Part shown: positions 35,526-45,385 of the stretch, piece after piece
Layout: each line of letters opens with the position of its first letter
Position numbering within the stretch: position 1 is the stretch's first letter
Assembly (NCBI RefSeq): GCF_005885635.1
Contig: NZ_VATY01000002.1
Coordinates: forward strand, 372,001 to 436,000
DNA from: Maribacter algarum (ex Zhang et al. 2020)
GTDB lineage: Bacteria > Bacteroidota > Bacteroidia > Flavobacteriales > Flavobacteriaceae
Direction: 5' to 3'
DNA length: 64,000 bases
The notes under the pieces: model-generated
Database searches by the model: none
What the model was told of the DNA's origin: nothing
The model's input: the letters and a program-made list of their open reading frames with translations, nothing else
Position numbers and translations under genes: made by a program

Positions 35526-35562
35526 AAAAGCCCTTGAATACATTTGTTCAAGGGCTTTTATA
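35526..35562. terminator. Bidirectional terminator after the transaldolase-like gene
   Basis: Thirteen-bp stem AAAAGCCCTTGAA (35526-35538) with its complement at 35547-35559, flanked by A and T runs; shared with the convergent gene ending at 35584. Confidence 0.88.
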
Positions 35563-35583
35563 TGTTATTAAAATAAGGGGAAT

Positions 35584-36984
35584 TTAAAAATTAGATGCCC
35601 ACATCGTGGTAAAAGCATCAACAATTTTCGCATCCTCAGTAATAATACATTTGTTTGGAGGATAAATAACAAGGGCTCTGGTCAATTCTTCGAAATTAAC
35701 CGCCTTATATTGATTTGACGGATTTAATTGGGTTTGTTCAATCATACCTTTCCATGTCGTGTCGTCTGTATTGTGATTTATACCGACAAAAGTGTATTCT
35801 TTTTTCGCCGAAGAAAGTTGATTCACTCTTTTATGTATGTCCTTGAAATATCTTTTATTGGCACCAGTCCAGAAGTAAAACACTACTTTTTTATCCTTGG
35901 CGATTTCCTGAAGGGATATTTTATTTCCATCGACGTCCGTTACAAGCACATTTGGTATTTTTTTTCGTGGTTGTATGTTGCGAATACCTTCATACAAATC
36001 GCTAATCTCTTGAATATGTCTATTATTTGCTGACCTTAAGTGGAAATCTTGTATAAAAATTTCGTTGTTCGATTCAGTATCTTGAGCCATCAATAGGTAA
36101 TCGAAAGCAACATTTCTAAATAGATTGTCTTTAAGTTCTGATTCTTCTACTAAACTATCAATTAGGGTTAATTTGTGACGGTTGAAGTGGAGGTGGTTTG
36201 TTATTTTTTCATTTTCGACACCACACTTTTCCGCACAACCCATATAGGAGAGATTGTTCAAATGAGATTTCATAAAATCGTAGTATGGTTTGAAATAATT
36301 AAGGTCTTTACTATTGAAGCTTACATTATTTCTGTATGCATAGAATCCTTCTGGTAATGCATGAAGCGTTTTCTTACCTGTTTTTTTACGATGTTCGAAA
36401 GGGTATTTTTCTTTGTAATTAAAAAAGGTATAATTAATCGTTACCTCGGCAATTTTCTTTTCTGCCACAGAAAGTCCGGTCTCCGAAATTAATTGGTCAA
36501 GGCTTTTGAGTTTCTCAGATCGTAATTCCTCAATACGTTTGTTAAACTCTTCCGGTTCCATCTTGAAATAGGTTGAAAGTATGAGTTTTTCTTCTTCTTC
36601 ATTAACTAAGAAAAGGTCTAAAAGAAAGTTATTGATTTCTGCACCTTCTCCCGAAAAAACCAAGGATTCATCAAAATCAATGGTATTCAATCGAATTTGA
36701 ATGCTATCGCCCTTTTCAAAAAAGACATACTGAAGTTCTCTTTTTAATCCTTCGCCATGTTCGAAATGATGCAACCCTTCCTCAACAGAAGGAAGTTTGA
36801 AAGTGAAGCGATTGTTTTCATTCAATTTTGCAGAATCAAGTATAACATTTCCTTTGTAAAGAAATACTTGATTACTGGTTGGATTCACGATTTCCCCGGC
36901 AAAAAAAACGTTGGGGGACTTTTTTTTCTCTTGACTACAACCGGCTAAAACTAGAATAAAGAGATATAGTAAATGTTTTTGCAT
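35584..36984 (-). CDS. Thioredoxin-like lipoprotein lacking the CxxC motif
   Basis: A 466-residue lipoprotein (leader ending LVLAGCSQ). The first 120 residues resemble the DUF4369 beta domain found before TlpA-type thioredoxin domains. The C-terminal 130 residues have the TlpA fold pattern (KKVVFYFWTGANKRYF, then YTFVGINHN), but where the WCxxC should be the sequence reads WTGANK, so no redox activity is expected. Function unknown; it may bind rather than reduce partners. It shares a terminator with the transaldolase-like gene. Confidence 0.75.
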   Translation of the reverse strand: MQKHLLYLFILVLAGCSQEKKKSPNVFFAGEIVNPTSNQVFLYKGNVILDSAKLNENNRFTFKLPSVEEGLHHFEHGEGLKRELQYVFFEKGDSIQIRLNTIDFDESLVFSGEGAEINNFLLDLFLVNEEEEKLILSTYFKMEPEEFNKRIEELRSEKLKSLDQLISETGLSVAEKKIAEVTINYTFFNYKEKYPFEHRKKTGKKTLHALPEGFYAYRNNVSFNSKDLNYFKPYYDFMKSHLNNLSYMGCAEKCGVENEKITNHLHFNRHKLTLIDSLVEESELKDNLFRNVAFDYLLMAQDTESNNEIFIQDFHLRSANNRHIQEISDLYEGIRNIQPRKKIPNVLVTDVDGNKISLQEIAKDKKVVFYFWTGANKRYFKDIHKRVNQLSSAKKEYTFVGINHNTDDTTWKGMIEQTQLNPSNQYKAVNFEELTRALVIYPPNKCIITEDAKIVDAFTTMWASNF

Positions 36985-37132
36985 AAAAGAATATCTACCT
37001 AGTAACGAACAAAACTACTAAACCCGTACTTGCATTGCTGTTAATAGCACGTTAAAAAAGCCTTTAGTTTCGTTAAGGTATTCGATGAAATGCGCCTTCT
37101 TAAGTTTATTCGCATAAGGGCAATAATTTATC

Positions 37133-37140
37133 TATTTTTG
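37133..37140 (+). promoter_or_regulatory. -7 promoter box of the ABC-F gene
   Basis: TATTTTTG fits TAnnTTTG, 25 bases before the ATG at 37166. Confidence 0.45.
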
Positions 37141-37165
37141 CACGAAATTTTAATGCTTTATTTTT

Positions 37166-38794
37166 ATGTTATCTGTTTCAAATCTATCTGTTCAATTTGG
37201 CAAAAGAGTTTTATTTGATGAGGTCAATGTTGCCTTTACCCAAGGGAATTGTTATGGTGTTATCGGGGCCAATGGAGCCGGAAAATCTACTTTTTTGAAA
37301 ATTCTTGCCGGAAAGCAAGATCCTACCTCTGGGCATGTCCATTTAGAACCAGGAAAGCGCATGTCAATTTTAGAACAAGAGCATAATGCGTATGATGACA
37401 CTCCGGTTTTGGAAACAGTTGTAATGGGTAACAAGCCGCTTTACGCCTTAAAAACGGAAATTGATTCACTTTATGCGGATTATAATGATGAGAATGCTGA
37501 TAAGATAGGGGAGTTACAAGTGCAATTCGAAGAAATGGATGGATGGAATGCTGATAGTTCAGCTGCAGCTTTATTGTCAAACTTAGGGATTACCGAGGAT
37601 TTACATTTCACAACCATGGCGGAAATGGATTCTAAGCTAAAAGTTAGAGTGCTTTTGGCTCAGGCCTTATTTGGCAATCCTGATGTATTGATTATGGATG
37701 AGCCCACCAATGACTTGGATTATGAAACGATAAGTTGGTTAGAGAACTTTCTGGCCAACTACGACAATACTGTAATTGTTGTTTCTCACGACCGTCACTT
37801 TTTAGATGCTGTTTGTACGCATATCTCGGATATTGATTTTGGTAAAATGAACCATTATTCTGGCAATTACACATTCTGGTACGAGAGTAGCCAATTGGCG
37901 GCACGTCAAAGAGCGCAGCAGAATAAAAAAGCTGAAGAGAAAGCTAAGGAACTTCAAGAGTTCATTGCACGATTTAGTGCGAATGTAGCCAAGAGTAAAC
38001 AAGCTACTTCGAGAAAGAAAATGTTGTCCAAACTCAAAATCGATGATATTAAGCCTTCAAGCCGTAGATATCCTGCTATTATTTTTGAACGAGAACGTGA
38101 GGCAGGAGACCAAATCTTGAATGTGGAAAACTTATCGGCTTCTTCAGAAGATGGAGATCTCTTATTCAAGAAGGTAGATATCAACTTGGCTAAGGGGGAT
38201 AAGGTTGCGATTATTTCTAGGGATTCCAGAGCTACGTCAGCCTTCTACGAAATTATCAATGGAAACAAAAAAGCAGACTCAGGGAAATTTCAATGGGGAG
38301 TTACTACAAACCAATCGTATTTGCCGGCCGATAACTCTGATTTTTTTACCCAAAATATTAATCTTGTAGATTGGTTACGTCAATGGGCAAAAACCGAAGA
38401 AGAACGTGAGGAAGTTCATATTCGCGGGTTTTTAGGTAAAATGCTATTTAGCGGTGAGGAAGCATTAAAAAATTGTACGGTGCTTTCAGGAGGCGAAAAA
38501 ATTCGTTGTATGCTTAGTCGAATGATGATGTTAAGAGCCAATGTAGTTATGCTAGATGAGCCTACAAATCACTTAGACCTAGAAAGTATTACTGCTTTTA
38601 ATAATTCCTTAAAGAATTTTAAAGGTACAGTTATGTTTACCACACATGATCATGAGTTTGCCCAAACTGTTGCTGATAGAATCATAGAATTAACGCCTAA
38701 AGGCAATATTGACAGGTATTTGACGTTCGATGAATACATGTCCGACCAAACAATTAAAGAACAACGTATGAGGATGTACGCAATCAACGCGTAG
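37166..38794 (+). CDS. ABC-F family ATPase with one degenerate ATP site
   Basis: A 542-residue soluble double-ATPase of the ribosome-associated ABC-F type (no membrane segments). NBD1 has Walker A GANGAGKS (34-41) and Walker B VLIMDEPTNDLD, but its signature is MDSKLK (154-159) rather than LSGGEK. NBD2 has an intact signature LSGGEK (from about 440) and Walker B VVMLDEPTNHLD, but its Walker A reads SRDSRATS (351-358). So one composite site is complete and the other lacks both halves. A charged linker lies at about 245-300. Likely acts on translation. Confidence 0.9.
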   Translation: MLSVSNLSVQFGKRVLFDEVNVAFTQGNCYGVIGANGAGKSTFLKILAGKQDPTSGHVHLEPGKRMSILEQEHNAYDDTPVLETVVMGNKPLYALKTEIDSLYADYNDENADKIGELQVQFEEMDGWNADSSAAALLSNLGITEDLHFTTMAEMDSKLKVRVLLAQALFGNPDVLIMDEPTNDLDYETISWLENFLANYDNTVIVVSHDRHFLDAVCTHISDIDFGKMNHYSGNYTFWYESSQLAARQRAQQNKKAEEKAKELQEFIARFSANVAKSKQATSRKKMLSKLKIDDIKPSSRRYPAIIFEREREAGDQILNVENLSASSEDGDLLFKKVDINLAKGDKVAIISRDSRATSAFYEIINGNKKADSGKFQWGVTTNQSYLPADNSDFFTQNINLVDWLRQWAKTEEEREEVHIRGFLGKMLFSGEEALKNCTVLSGGEKIRCMLSRMMMLRANVVMLDEPTNHLDLESITAFNNSLKNFKGTVMFTTHDHEFAQTVADRIIELTPKGNIDRYLTFDEYMSDQTIKEQRMRMYAINA

Positions 38795-38843
38795 TTTTCA
38801 AAGTGCCCCAAACGCTTACGTACTAACTTTAAAATTCGAACGG

Positions 38844-39980
38844 ATGAAAACCTACACTACTTTTTGTGCCATTTTACTATTGGTCTTTTTCAGTTGCTCT
38901 AAATCAGATAACGGCCCAGGAGACGGAGACAAAAATGAGGATACCAGCATCGATGCCGATTATGTTACCTTATTAAGCAAAGATGGCTTGATAAAACCGC
39001 AACTACTCAATGCAAATGCTGAAGTGATTACTTTAAACCCAGCAGAAAGTGCATTGACCGAAAAACCGATTCCTGATTATAGTTATGTTGACCGCTCTTA
39101 TTTTTTGCAGTACCACAAAGATGGTAATTGCGGTGGGCAGGTAACAAAGCATGATTTCAAAAGCGATACTACGACTGATATACCGGTTTTTACAGATTTA
39201 AACGATTGCAATCTTTCAGCTACTGCTTTAGCTAAATATGATGATTCGCTTTTTATTTCTTACGTAGTAACAAATTTAGGGTCATTTGACTATTTGGTTC
39301 GAGTAATAGACCTGAATTCTTCAGATTTTAGTTATACCGACGTTACCTTAGGCCAAAAACCTGTTGATTTGACGATTGCTAATAATCGCCTATTTATCTT
39401 GACTTTAGATGAGTTGATTACCGATGAAAATAGTCTTTCTGTTATGGATATGTCCTCAAATGAATTGATTCACGAAATGGATTTAGGTTATAGTGTGCGC
39501 CGCATTTTTACTGATGTTCAAGATAATGTGATTGTCAGTTATGATGAGTTGCATACCACTTTAAATAGTGCGACTATGGCATTTGAATATACGCAATATG
39601 ATGGTGTAACATCACCAAATTTTGCAAATTCAAAGTCTTCTAACTTTGATTTGAGCGGGAGGTTATTTTATCCTATGGACCCAGGTTCCAATAGCGCTTA
39701 CCCCTTGGTGCCGGCCATATATGATTTCTCCAAGAAGTTAGTGGTGCTTTATGCTTTTGAGAATTTTTTGACTGAAGCAAAGAGGAATTTTGAATACGAA
39801 ATAGAAACTACCACAGCTGTGGGTTATGATGAAAAGAATGGCTTAATGTTAATAGGATACAAAAAAATGAACGGCGCTGTGAAAGAAGGTGGTTTGCTAA
39901 GAATAAAACTTAAACCAGAACCTGCATTTGTAGATAATATTGATTTAGACGGAGTGCCAGTGGAACTAATTATGAATTAG
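38844..39980 (+). CDS. Lipoprotein, probable beta-propeller, function unknown
   Basis: A 378-residue lipoprotein (leader ending VFFSCSKS) with an acidic Gly/Asp-rich spacer after the Cys, as in surface-exposed lipoproteins of this phylum. The remainder shows repeated strand sets (PVDLTIANNRLFILTLDE, SVMDMSSNELIHEMDLGY) suggesting a propeller. No catalytic motif. It has no partner gene; a strong terminator follows. Confidence 0.65.
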   Translation: MKTYTTFCAILLLVFFSCSKSDNGPGDGDKNEDTSIDADYVTLLSKDGLIKPQLLNANAEVITLNPAESALTEKPIPDYSYVDRSYFLQYHKDGNCGGQVTKHDFKSDTTTDIPVFTDLNDCNLSATALAKYDDSLFISYVVTNLGSFDYLVRVIDLNSSDFSYTDVTLGQKPVDLTIANNRLFILTLDELITDENSLSVMDMSSNELIHEMDLGYSVRRIFTDVQDNVIVSYDELHTTLNSATMAFEYTQYDGVTSPNFANSKSSNFDLSGRLFYPMDPGSNSAYPLVPAIYDFSKKLVVLYAFENFLTEAKRNFEYEIETTTAVGYDEKNGLMLIGYKKMNGAVKEGGLLRIKLKPEPAFVDNIDLDGVPVELIMN

Positions 39981-39998
39981 GATTACTTTAAATCCAAG

Positions 39999-40036
39999 AA
40001 TGCCCACATAATTCCAGAATTATGTGGGCATTTTTA
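39999..40036. terminator. Bidirectional terminator
   Basis: Sixteen-bp stem AATGCCCACATAATTC (39999-40014) with its exact complement at 40017-40032, then T run. It serves the lipoprotein gene and the convergent gene ending at 40053. Confidence 0.9.
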
Positions 40037-40052
40037 TTAGTTCTATGCTTGG

Positions 40053-40772
40053 CTAAGCATTGAAATACTTACTGTTCCAAATTGCTGGATTAAAGTTTTT
40101 ACCTAGAGCAAAGCCATAAAAAATGACAACAGCGGCGATGGATTTAAACATAAAAAAGCAGACAATCCAGAACTCGGAACTGGAACTTGTTTTTGAAAAC
40201 AACCCAGAAGGAACCATCAAAGTGACCAAATAACTCATTACTAGTACTAACAAGGTAAGATTGATTATATTCTTAAAGGGCCACATCAATATTTTTCTTA
40301 AGGGATGTAGGTCATCCCCCCATTTGTGAATGAGATAGAAATAATCATTTCCGATAGGTGCAAACAGCAATGGGTCATCCTTGTCTTTGAGTTTGAAAAG
40401 CTTTGAGGGAGCTACAATTTTAAACCCTTTTACTTCGATTGCATGGTTTTTTTCTAAGGCCTTTATTTTATGGATAGCCTCCTGCGGAATATCTCCTTTG
40501 AAGTATTTAGAGTTTAAAAACCGAAGTCTATAATCAATACAAATCTGTTTTATTTGACTGATATGGAAAATTTTATCCGTTTCAAGTTGGTCGAAGTCAA
40601 ACCGGTTTTCAACATCTTTTCGACCACCGGATATATTTTTTTCAATTCGCTCCTCGTTTTCGTAATCAGTTTTTAAAATTTGACGAACTTCCCGGAGAAG
40701 TTCTTCTGATTTTAAGTCACCGATTTTAACTCTTGAGAGTTTTTCTTCGATATTGGTTTTTTTTAATAGCAT
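40053..40772 (-). CDS. Membrane protein with long cytoplasmic N-terminal part, function unknown
   Basis: About 239 residues. The first 165 are soluble and charged; two membrane segments lie near the end (NIINLTLLVLVMSYLVTLMV and FWIVCFFMFKSIAAVVIFYG). ATG at 40772 is chosen over an in-frame TTG 18 bases upstream. I do not recognise the family. Confidence 0.6.
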   Translation of the reverse strand: MLLKKTNIEEKLSRVKIGDLKSEELLREVRQILKTDYENEERIEKNISGGRKDVENRFDFDQLETDKIFHISQIKQICIDYRLRFLNSKYFKGDIPQEAIHKIKALEKNHAIEVKGFKIVAPSKLFKLKDKDDPLLFAPIGNDYFYLIHKWGDDLHPLRKILMWPFKNIINLTLLVLVMSYLVTLMVPSGLFSKTSSSSEFWIVCFFMFKSIAAVVIFYGFALGKNFNPAIWNSKYFNA

Positions 40773-40853
40773 TTTTCTTTTTTTTAGCAACTACTCAAAG
40801 TTAAGGAATTCTCTTGCAAAAGAATTTAAGGTGTTTTCTTGAAATGTTAATAT

Positions 40854-40887
40854 TTTGTTAATTCGCAAAAAGGATGACCTACATTTG
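40854..40887 (+). promoter_or_regulatory. Promoter of the fasciclin gene
   Basis: TTTG at 40854-40857 and TACATTTG at 40880-40887, 22 bases apart, match the Bacteroidota promoter layout. The transcript would start near 40893, leaving a leader of about 88 bases. Confidence 0.65.
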
Positions 40888-40918
40888 CACGAATTACGTC
40901 ACTGATATTGTATCTTGC

Positions 40919-40941
40919 CGATGAACGGTAACCGTTCATCG
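40919..40941. other. Palindrome in the leader of the fasciclin gene
   Basis: Perfect 11-bp arms (CGATGAACGGT at 40919-40929, its complement at 40931-40941) around one base, about 25 bases after the predicted transcription start. It is either a leader hairpin or an operator. Confidence 0.6.
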
Positions 40942-40980
40942 ATAATTCGCCCTAATATTATAACCGGAACAGAGAACCCC

Positions 40981-41541
40981 ATGAAATGTAAGGCATGCCC
41001 CGTGTCCCTAATCTTGCTTTTATTTTCTTTTAGCACCTTAGCGCAGAACACTTATCAAAAAGATTATCTGGAAACTGAAATGGACCCAAACGCCTCCATT
41101 ATTTCCAATACAGAAAGTTCACAAAATCATAAAATGTTGTTAGCTGCAATGCGGGCGGCGGAGTTAGAGGAAATCTTAAGTTTTGATGGTCCTTTTACTG
41201 TATTTGCGCCTTCTGATTTGGCTTTTGAAAAATTACCTCGTGATACAGTCGCTGAACTTTTAGATCCAACAAATAAGAAAGAAGTTCAAGCACTAATGAC
41301 CTATCATATCATTGCTGGAAATTTTTCGGCTTCTAAAATTCTAAGAGCCATGTGTAGGGGGGAAGGTAAAGCTACGTTCACCACTGTTCATGGGGATTTA
41401 ATTACAGCGACCATGCAAGGAGTAGACATTGTTCTAACAGATAATTTTGGAAATAGAGCTAAAATTACAACCGCCGATTCTAACCAGTGTAATGGAGTCA
41501 TACACGAAATTGACACTGTAATTCGACCAAGTAAACTTTAG
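40981..41541 (+). CDS. Fasciclin-domain secreted protein
   Basis: A 186-residue protein. The ATG at 40981 gives a signal peptide (MKCKACPVSLILLLFSFSTLAQ); an in-frame start at 40915 would place translated hairpin sequence in front. A single FAS1 domain follows (GPFTVFAPSDLAFEKLP, LMTYHIIAGNFSASKIL, NGVIHEIDTVI). Such proteins act in surface adhesion. It has its own promoter and converges with pheT. Confidence 0.88.
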   Translation: MKCKACPVSLILLLFSFSTLAQNTYQKDYLETEMDPNASIISNTESSQNHKMLLAAMRAAELEEILSFDGPFTVFAPSDLAFEKLPRDTVAELLDPTNKKEVQALMTYHIIAGNFSASKILRAMCRGEGKATFTTVHGDLITATMQGVDIVLTDNFGNRAKITTADSNQCNGVIHEIDTVIRPSKL

Positions 41542-41544
41542 ATT

Positions 41545-43968
41545 TTAGCGCAACTCAGCGCTCAATTCATTTTCATAACGCTTTTGAAGCTTATCCATAA
41601 TCTTATCAATTTGTGTTTCAGTTAGTGTACTGTTTTCATCTAACAAGGTAAAACTCACAGCATAGGATTTCTTTCCATCTGGCAATTTCTTACCTGTATA
41701 AACATCAAACAAATTTACCTGTTTTAAAAACTTTCTTTCTGTTTGAAATGCAAGATCATGTACTTCTTTAAAAGTGGTGCTATTATCTAAGAGCAGAGCA
41801 AAATCTCGTTTCACTTGAGGGTATTTTGGAATGTCTTTATAAACAATTTCAGTCTTTTCAACTGCTTCCAAAATAAGGCTCCAGTTCAAATCGGCATTGA
41901 TGACATCCTGCTTTATGTCAAACTTTTTTAAGATTGACTTTTTCACTATTCCAAGAATGGCAACTTCTTTATTGTTAGACTTAATTAAAATTCCCTCTGA
42001 AAAATGGGAATAATTTTTTGGAGTTGAACTTAAACGGCTAATTCCTAAACGGGTCAAAATACTTTCAATAGTTGATTTCAAAAAGTAGAAATCTGTTTTT
42101 TCAATTGATTTTGTCCAACTATCCTCGCTGCGATTTCCAGTCGCGAATAAGCTTAAATGCTTATTTTCAACTCTACCTGATTCAAATTGATGATAGGTCT
42201 TTCCAAATTCGAAAAATTTGAGATTTGCTCTTTTCCTATTGATATTGTGTGAAATAGCCGATAAACCTGAAAATAACATTGACTGACGGAGAACCGACAA
42301 ATCATTACTCAAAGGGTTAATTATGTTAACATTGTGTTTAGTGTTGAGACCTTCAATAAGCTCATGATTAATCGGGGAAGTAAGGCTATTTGCCAAAATT
42401 TCAAAGAAACCTTGGGCAGCCAAATGATTCCCGACAATATTTTGTAGTTTATAATCTTCGAACTTGGATGTTGGCGCAATCGAGGCATTTAATTTCTCAG
42501 TGAAATCAATGTTATTATATCCAAATACACGTAATATTTCTTCTATAACATCTACATCACGCTGCACGTCAACACGATAAGACGGTATCATTAAGCCAAG
42601 ACCAGTTTCGGTAACGTTCATTACTTTGATATCTAAAGAAGACAATATTGATTTAATCGTATCTCTGGGTATTTCTTGTCCGATCAAAGAATTGATTTTA
42701 TTAAAGCTTAAGAAAACTTGATGGTCTTTCGCCTTATTTGGATAGAGGTCAACAATATCAGAAGTGATATCGCCACCAGCAATCTCTCGTATCAAAACCG
42801 CCGCTCTTCGAAGTGCAAATTCAACATTTTCAATATCGATACCCCGTTCAAACCGGAAAGATGCATCTGTATTCAGGCCATGTCTTTTTGCCGATTTACG
42901 AATGGATACGGGGTCAAAATAAGCACTCTCTAAAAATATGGACGTGGTGTTTTCAGTAACTCCGGAGTGAATACCACCGAAAACACCAGCTATGCACATC
43001 GGTTTTTCAGCATCACAAATCATCAAATCTTCCTCATGCAGTTCTCTTTCAACTTCATCCAAGGTTGTGAATTTGGTGCCTGCTTCGACAGTCTTAACGA
43101 CTATTTTCTTTCCTTTTATTTTATCGGCATCAAAAGCGTGTAGAGGTTGCCCCAATTCATGAAGTACATAATTAGTAGCATCAACCAAATTGTTTTTCGG
43201 AGTAATTCCGATAGCATTTAATCTATTTTTCAACCAATCTGGAGAAGGTTGGACTATGAGGTTGCTTAAAGTTATACCGCAATAACGGGGTGCTAATTTA
43301 CTGTCCTTAACTTCAACATCAACTTTTAAAGACCTATCAGTAATGTTAAAATTAGTAACCGGAGGCGTAATCAACTCCAGTTCGATTTCCTTTTGTCTGA
43401 GTCCCGCTCTTAAGTCTCTGGCAACTCCATAATGACTCATTGCATCAGAACGGTTGGGGGTTAGACCAATTTCAAATACGTGATCATTTTCGACTTCAAA
43501 GATTTCTGAACAGGGAGTTCCAACTTCAAGAGCATTATCTAAAATCATAATGCCGTCATGACTTTCACCTAAACCCAATTCATCTTCGGCACAAATCATT
43601 CCATGGCTTTCCTCACCTCGAATCTTCCCTTTTTTTATTTTCCATGGTTTGCCGTCTGAATATAAAGTGGTGCCAATAGTTGCTACAGGAACTTTTTGTC
43701 CCACTGCAACATTGGGTGCTCCACAAACAATTTGAACCGATTCACCTGTGCCAATATCAACGGAAGTCAATTTTAACCGGTCGGCATTCGGGTGTTGAAC
43801 ACAAGTCTTAACATGTCCTACAACAACACCTTTTAGTCCGCCTTTGACAGATTCAAATGAAGTAACTCCTTCTACTTCAAGGCCTAAGTCAGTCAAAAGT
43901 TCAGAAGTTTGGTCGGCTTCCCAATCTATTTTTATGAATTGTTTGAGCCAGTTGTATGATATGTTCAT
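41545..43968 (-). CDS. pheT: Phenylalanine--tRNA ligase beta subunit
   Basis: The large subunit of the alpha2-beta2 enzyme. At 807 residues it has all expected parts: tRNA-binding EMAP-like domain (about 40-150, with VVGHVKTCVQHPNADRL), B3/B4 editing region, B5 (about 400-470), catalytic-like core and C-terminal FDX-ACB anticodon domain (YPQVKRDFALLLDNSTTF). The pheS gene is not adjacent, which is usual in this group. Confidence 0.96.
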   Translation of the reverse strand: MNISYNWLKQFIKIDWEADQTSELLTDLGLEVEGVTSFESVKGGLKGVVVGHVKTCVQHPNADRLKLTSVDIGTGESVQIVCGAPNVAVGQKVPVATIGTTLYSDGKPWKIKKGKIRGEESHGMICAEDELGLGESHDGIMILDNALEVGTPCSEIFEVENDHVFEIGLTPNRSDAMSHYGVARDLRAGLRQKEIELELITPPVTNFNITDRSLKVDVEVKDSKLAPRYCGITLSNLIVQPSPDWLKNRLNAIGITPKNNLVDATNYVLHELGQPLHAFDADKIKGKKIVVKTVEAGTKFTTLDEVERELHEEDLMICDAEKPMCIAGVFGGIHSGVTENTTSIFLESAYFDPVSIRKSAKRHGLNTDASFRFERGIDIENVEFALRRAAVLIREIAGGDITSDIVDLYPNKAKDHQVFLSFNKINSLIGQEIPRDTIKSILSSLDIKVMNVTETGLGLMIPSYRVDVQRDVDVIEEILRVFGYNNIDFTEKLNASIAPTSKFEDYKLQNIVGNHLAAQGFFEILANSLTSPINHELIEGLNTKHNVNIINPLSNDLSVLRQSMLFSGLSAISHNINRKRANLKFFEFGKTYHQFESGRVENKHLSLFATGNRSEDSWTKSIEKTDFYFLKSTIESILTRLGISRLSSTPKNYSHFSEGILIKSNNKEVAILGIVKKSILKKFDIKQDVINADLNWSLILEAVEKTEIVYKDIPKYPQVKRDFALLLDNSTTFKEVHDLAFQTERKFLKQVNLFDVYTGKKLPDGKKSYAVSFTLLDENSTLTETQIDKIMDKLQKRYENELSAELR

Positions 43969-44099
43969 GGATAGGTTTTAAAGCGCGTAAAGATAAAACA
44001 ATGCATTTAGACATTCAATAGGGCGTGATTCGAAATATATTAATTTTTAAGTGTTGGTTTTTTGTTGTTATTTCGACTTTGAGAATAAACATTCCAGTT

Positions 44100-45323
44100 A
44101 TGAAAAAAATTATTGGCTTATTCCTGTTACTTCTTCTAATGAGTTCATGTGCTGAGAAAAAGGAGGATTCTCTGGCAGAGGGAATTTGGCTTGCGGAATT
44201 AACTGCAATGGACGACGTAATACTTCCGTTTAACTTCAAGTTAATGAAAAGTGCAAATGGGAAATTACAAATGGAAATCTACAATGCCGAGGAGGTTATT
44301 ACTGTGGATGAAATTGAAACTAAGAATGATTCCATCTGGATTAAATTCCAAGTTTTTGAAGGATATATCGCTGGAACTTTTACCGAGAACTCTATTAATG
44401 GGGAGTTCATCAAAGAAAGTTTAGACCGAATTGTTCCGTTCAAAGCGACTCATGGAATAACAGAACGCTTTAAGAATAGTCGTACACCCGAGGAAAATGT
44501 TTCGGGAATTTGGGAAACAGAATTTGGAAAAGGTACCCCAGACAAGTATAAAGCGAAAGGTATTTTCGTTCAAAAAGGGGACAAGATAACAGGAACTTAT
44601 AGGACGGAAACTGGAGATTACAGATACCTTGATGGAGTTGTTAGCGGTGATTCGCTCAAAATATCTGCATTTGACGGTGCGCACGCTTTTGTATTCACTG
44701 CAAAAGTTACCGATAGCAGTATGAATGGGGCTTTCTATTCTGGAAATCACTCCAAAGAACTTTTTACCGCAAAACGTAACGAAGCTTTTGAATTGACAGC
44801 AGCAGATTCTTTGACCTTTATTAAAGATGGGTATGAGAAGTTTGCGTTTTCCTTTCCAGATGCAGATGGAAAGATGATTTCTTTAGAAGATGAGCGTTTT
44901 AACGATAAGGTGGTCATTGTTCAGGTAATGGGTACTTGGTGCCCTAATTGTTTGGATGAAACCAAATACTATATTGATTATTTGAAAAAGAATCCCGATA
45001 CTGATTTAGAGGTTATCGCCATTGCTTTCGAATATGCCAAATCCAAAGAGGGTGCTTTTAGAAGTATAAAGAGAATGAAAGATAGAATAGGAGTGGAGTA
45101 CCCTATTGTTTTGGCACAGTTCGGTTCATCAGATAAGGCTTTGGCACAGGAGAAACTCCCAATGTTGAATCATGTTTTGTCCTATCCAACCTCTATATTT
45201 ATTGATAAAAATGGAAACGTTCGAAAGATACATACTGGTTTTAATGGACCAGCAACGGGGGAGAAATTTATTGAATTTCAAAAAGAGTTCGATGGGTTTG
45301 TTAAGAAGTTGCTTTCAGAATAA
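44100..45323 (+). CDS. TlpA-type thioredoxin lipoprotein
   Basis: A 407-residue lipoprotein (leader MKKIIGLFLLLLLMSSCAE, start fixed at 44100). After about 240 residues of beta-rich sequence comes a thioredoxin domain with the active-site WCPNC (C281, C284) and the cis-Pro region LSYPTSIFID. It works in the periplasm as a thiol reductase, possibly in cytochrome or protein thiol maintenance. Compare the CxxC-less relative at 35584. Confidence 0.87.
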   Translation: MKKIIGLFLLLLLMSSCAEKKEDSLAEGIWLAELTAMDDVILPFNFKLMKSANGKLQMEIYNAEEVITVDEIETKNDSIWIKFQVFEGYIAGTFTENSINGEFIKESLDRIVPFKATHGITERFKNSRTPEENVSGIWETEFGKGTPDKYKAKGIFVQKGDKITGTYRTETGDYRYLDGVVSGDSLKISAFDGAHAFVFTAKVTDSSMNGAFYSGNHSKELFTAKRNEAFELTAADSLTFIKDGYEKFAFSFPDADGKMISLEDERFNDKVVIVQVMGTWCPNCLDETKYYIDYLKKNPDTDLEVIAIAFEYAKSKEGAFRSIKRMKDRIGVEYPIVLAQFGSSDKALAQEKLPMLNHVLSYPTSIFIDKNGNVRKIHTGFNGPATGEKFIEFQKEFDGFVKKLLSE

Positions 45324-45385
45324 ATGATAATAGCTCGTTACACATTCTGGGGAAGGGACCTAAAATTTAAATTATAATTTGAGTT

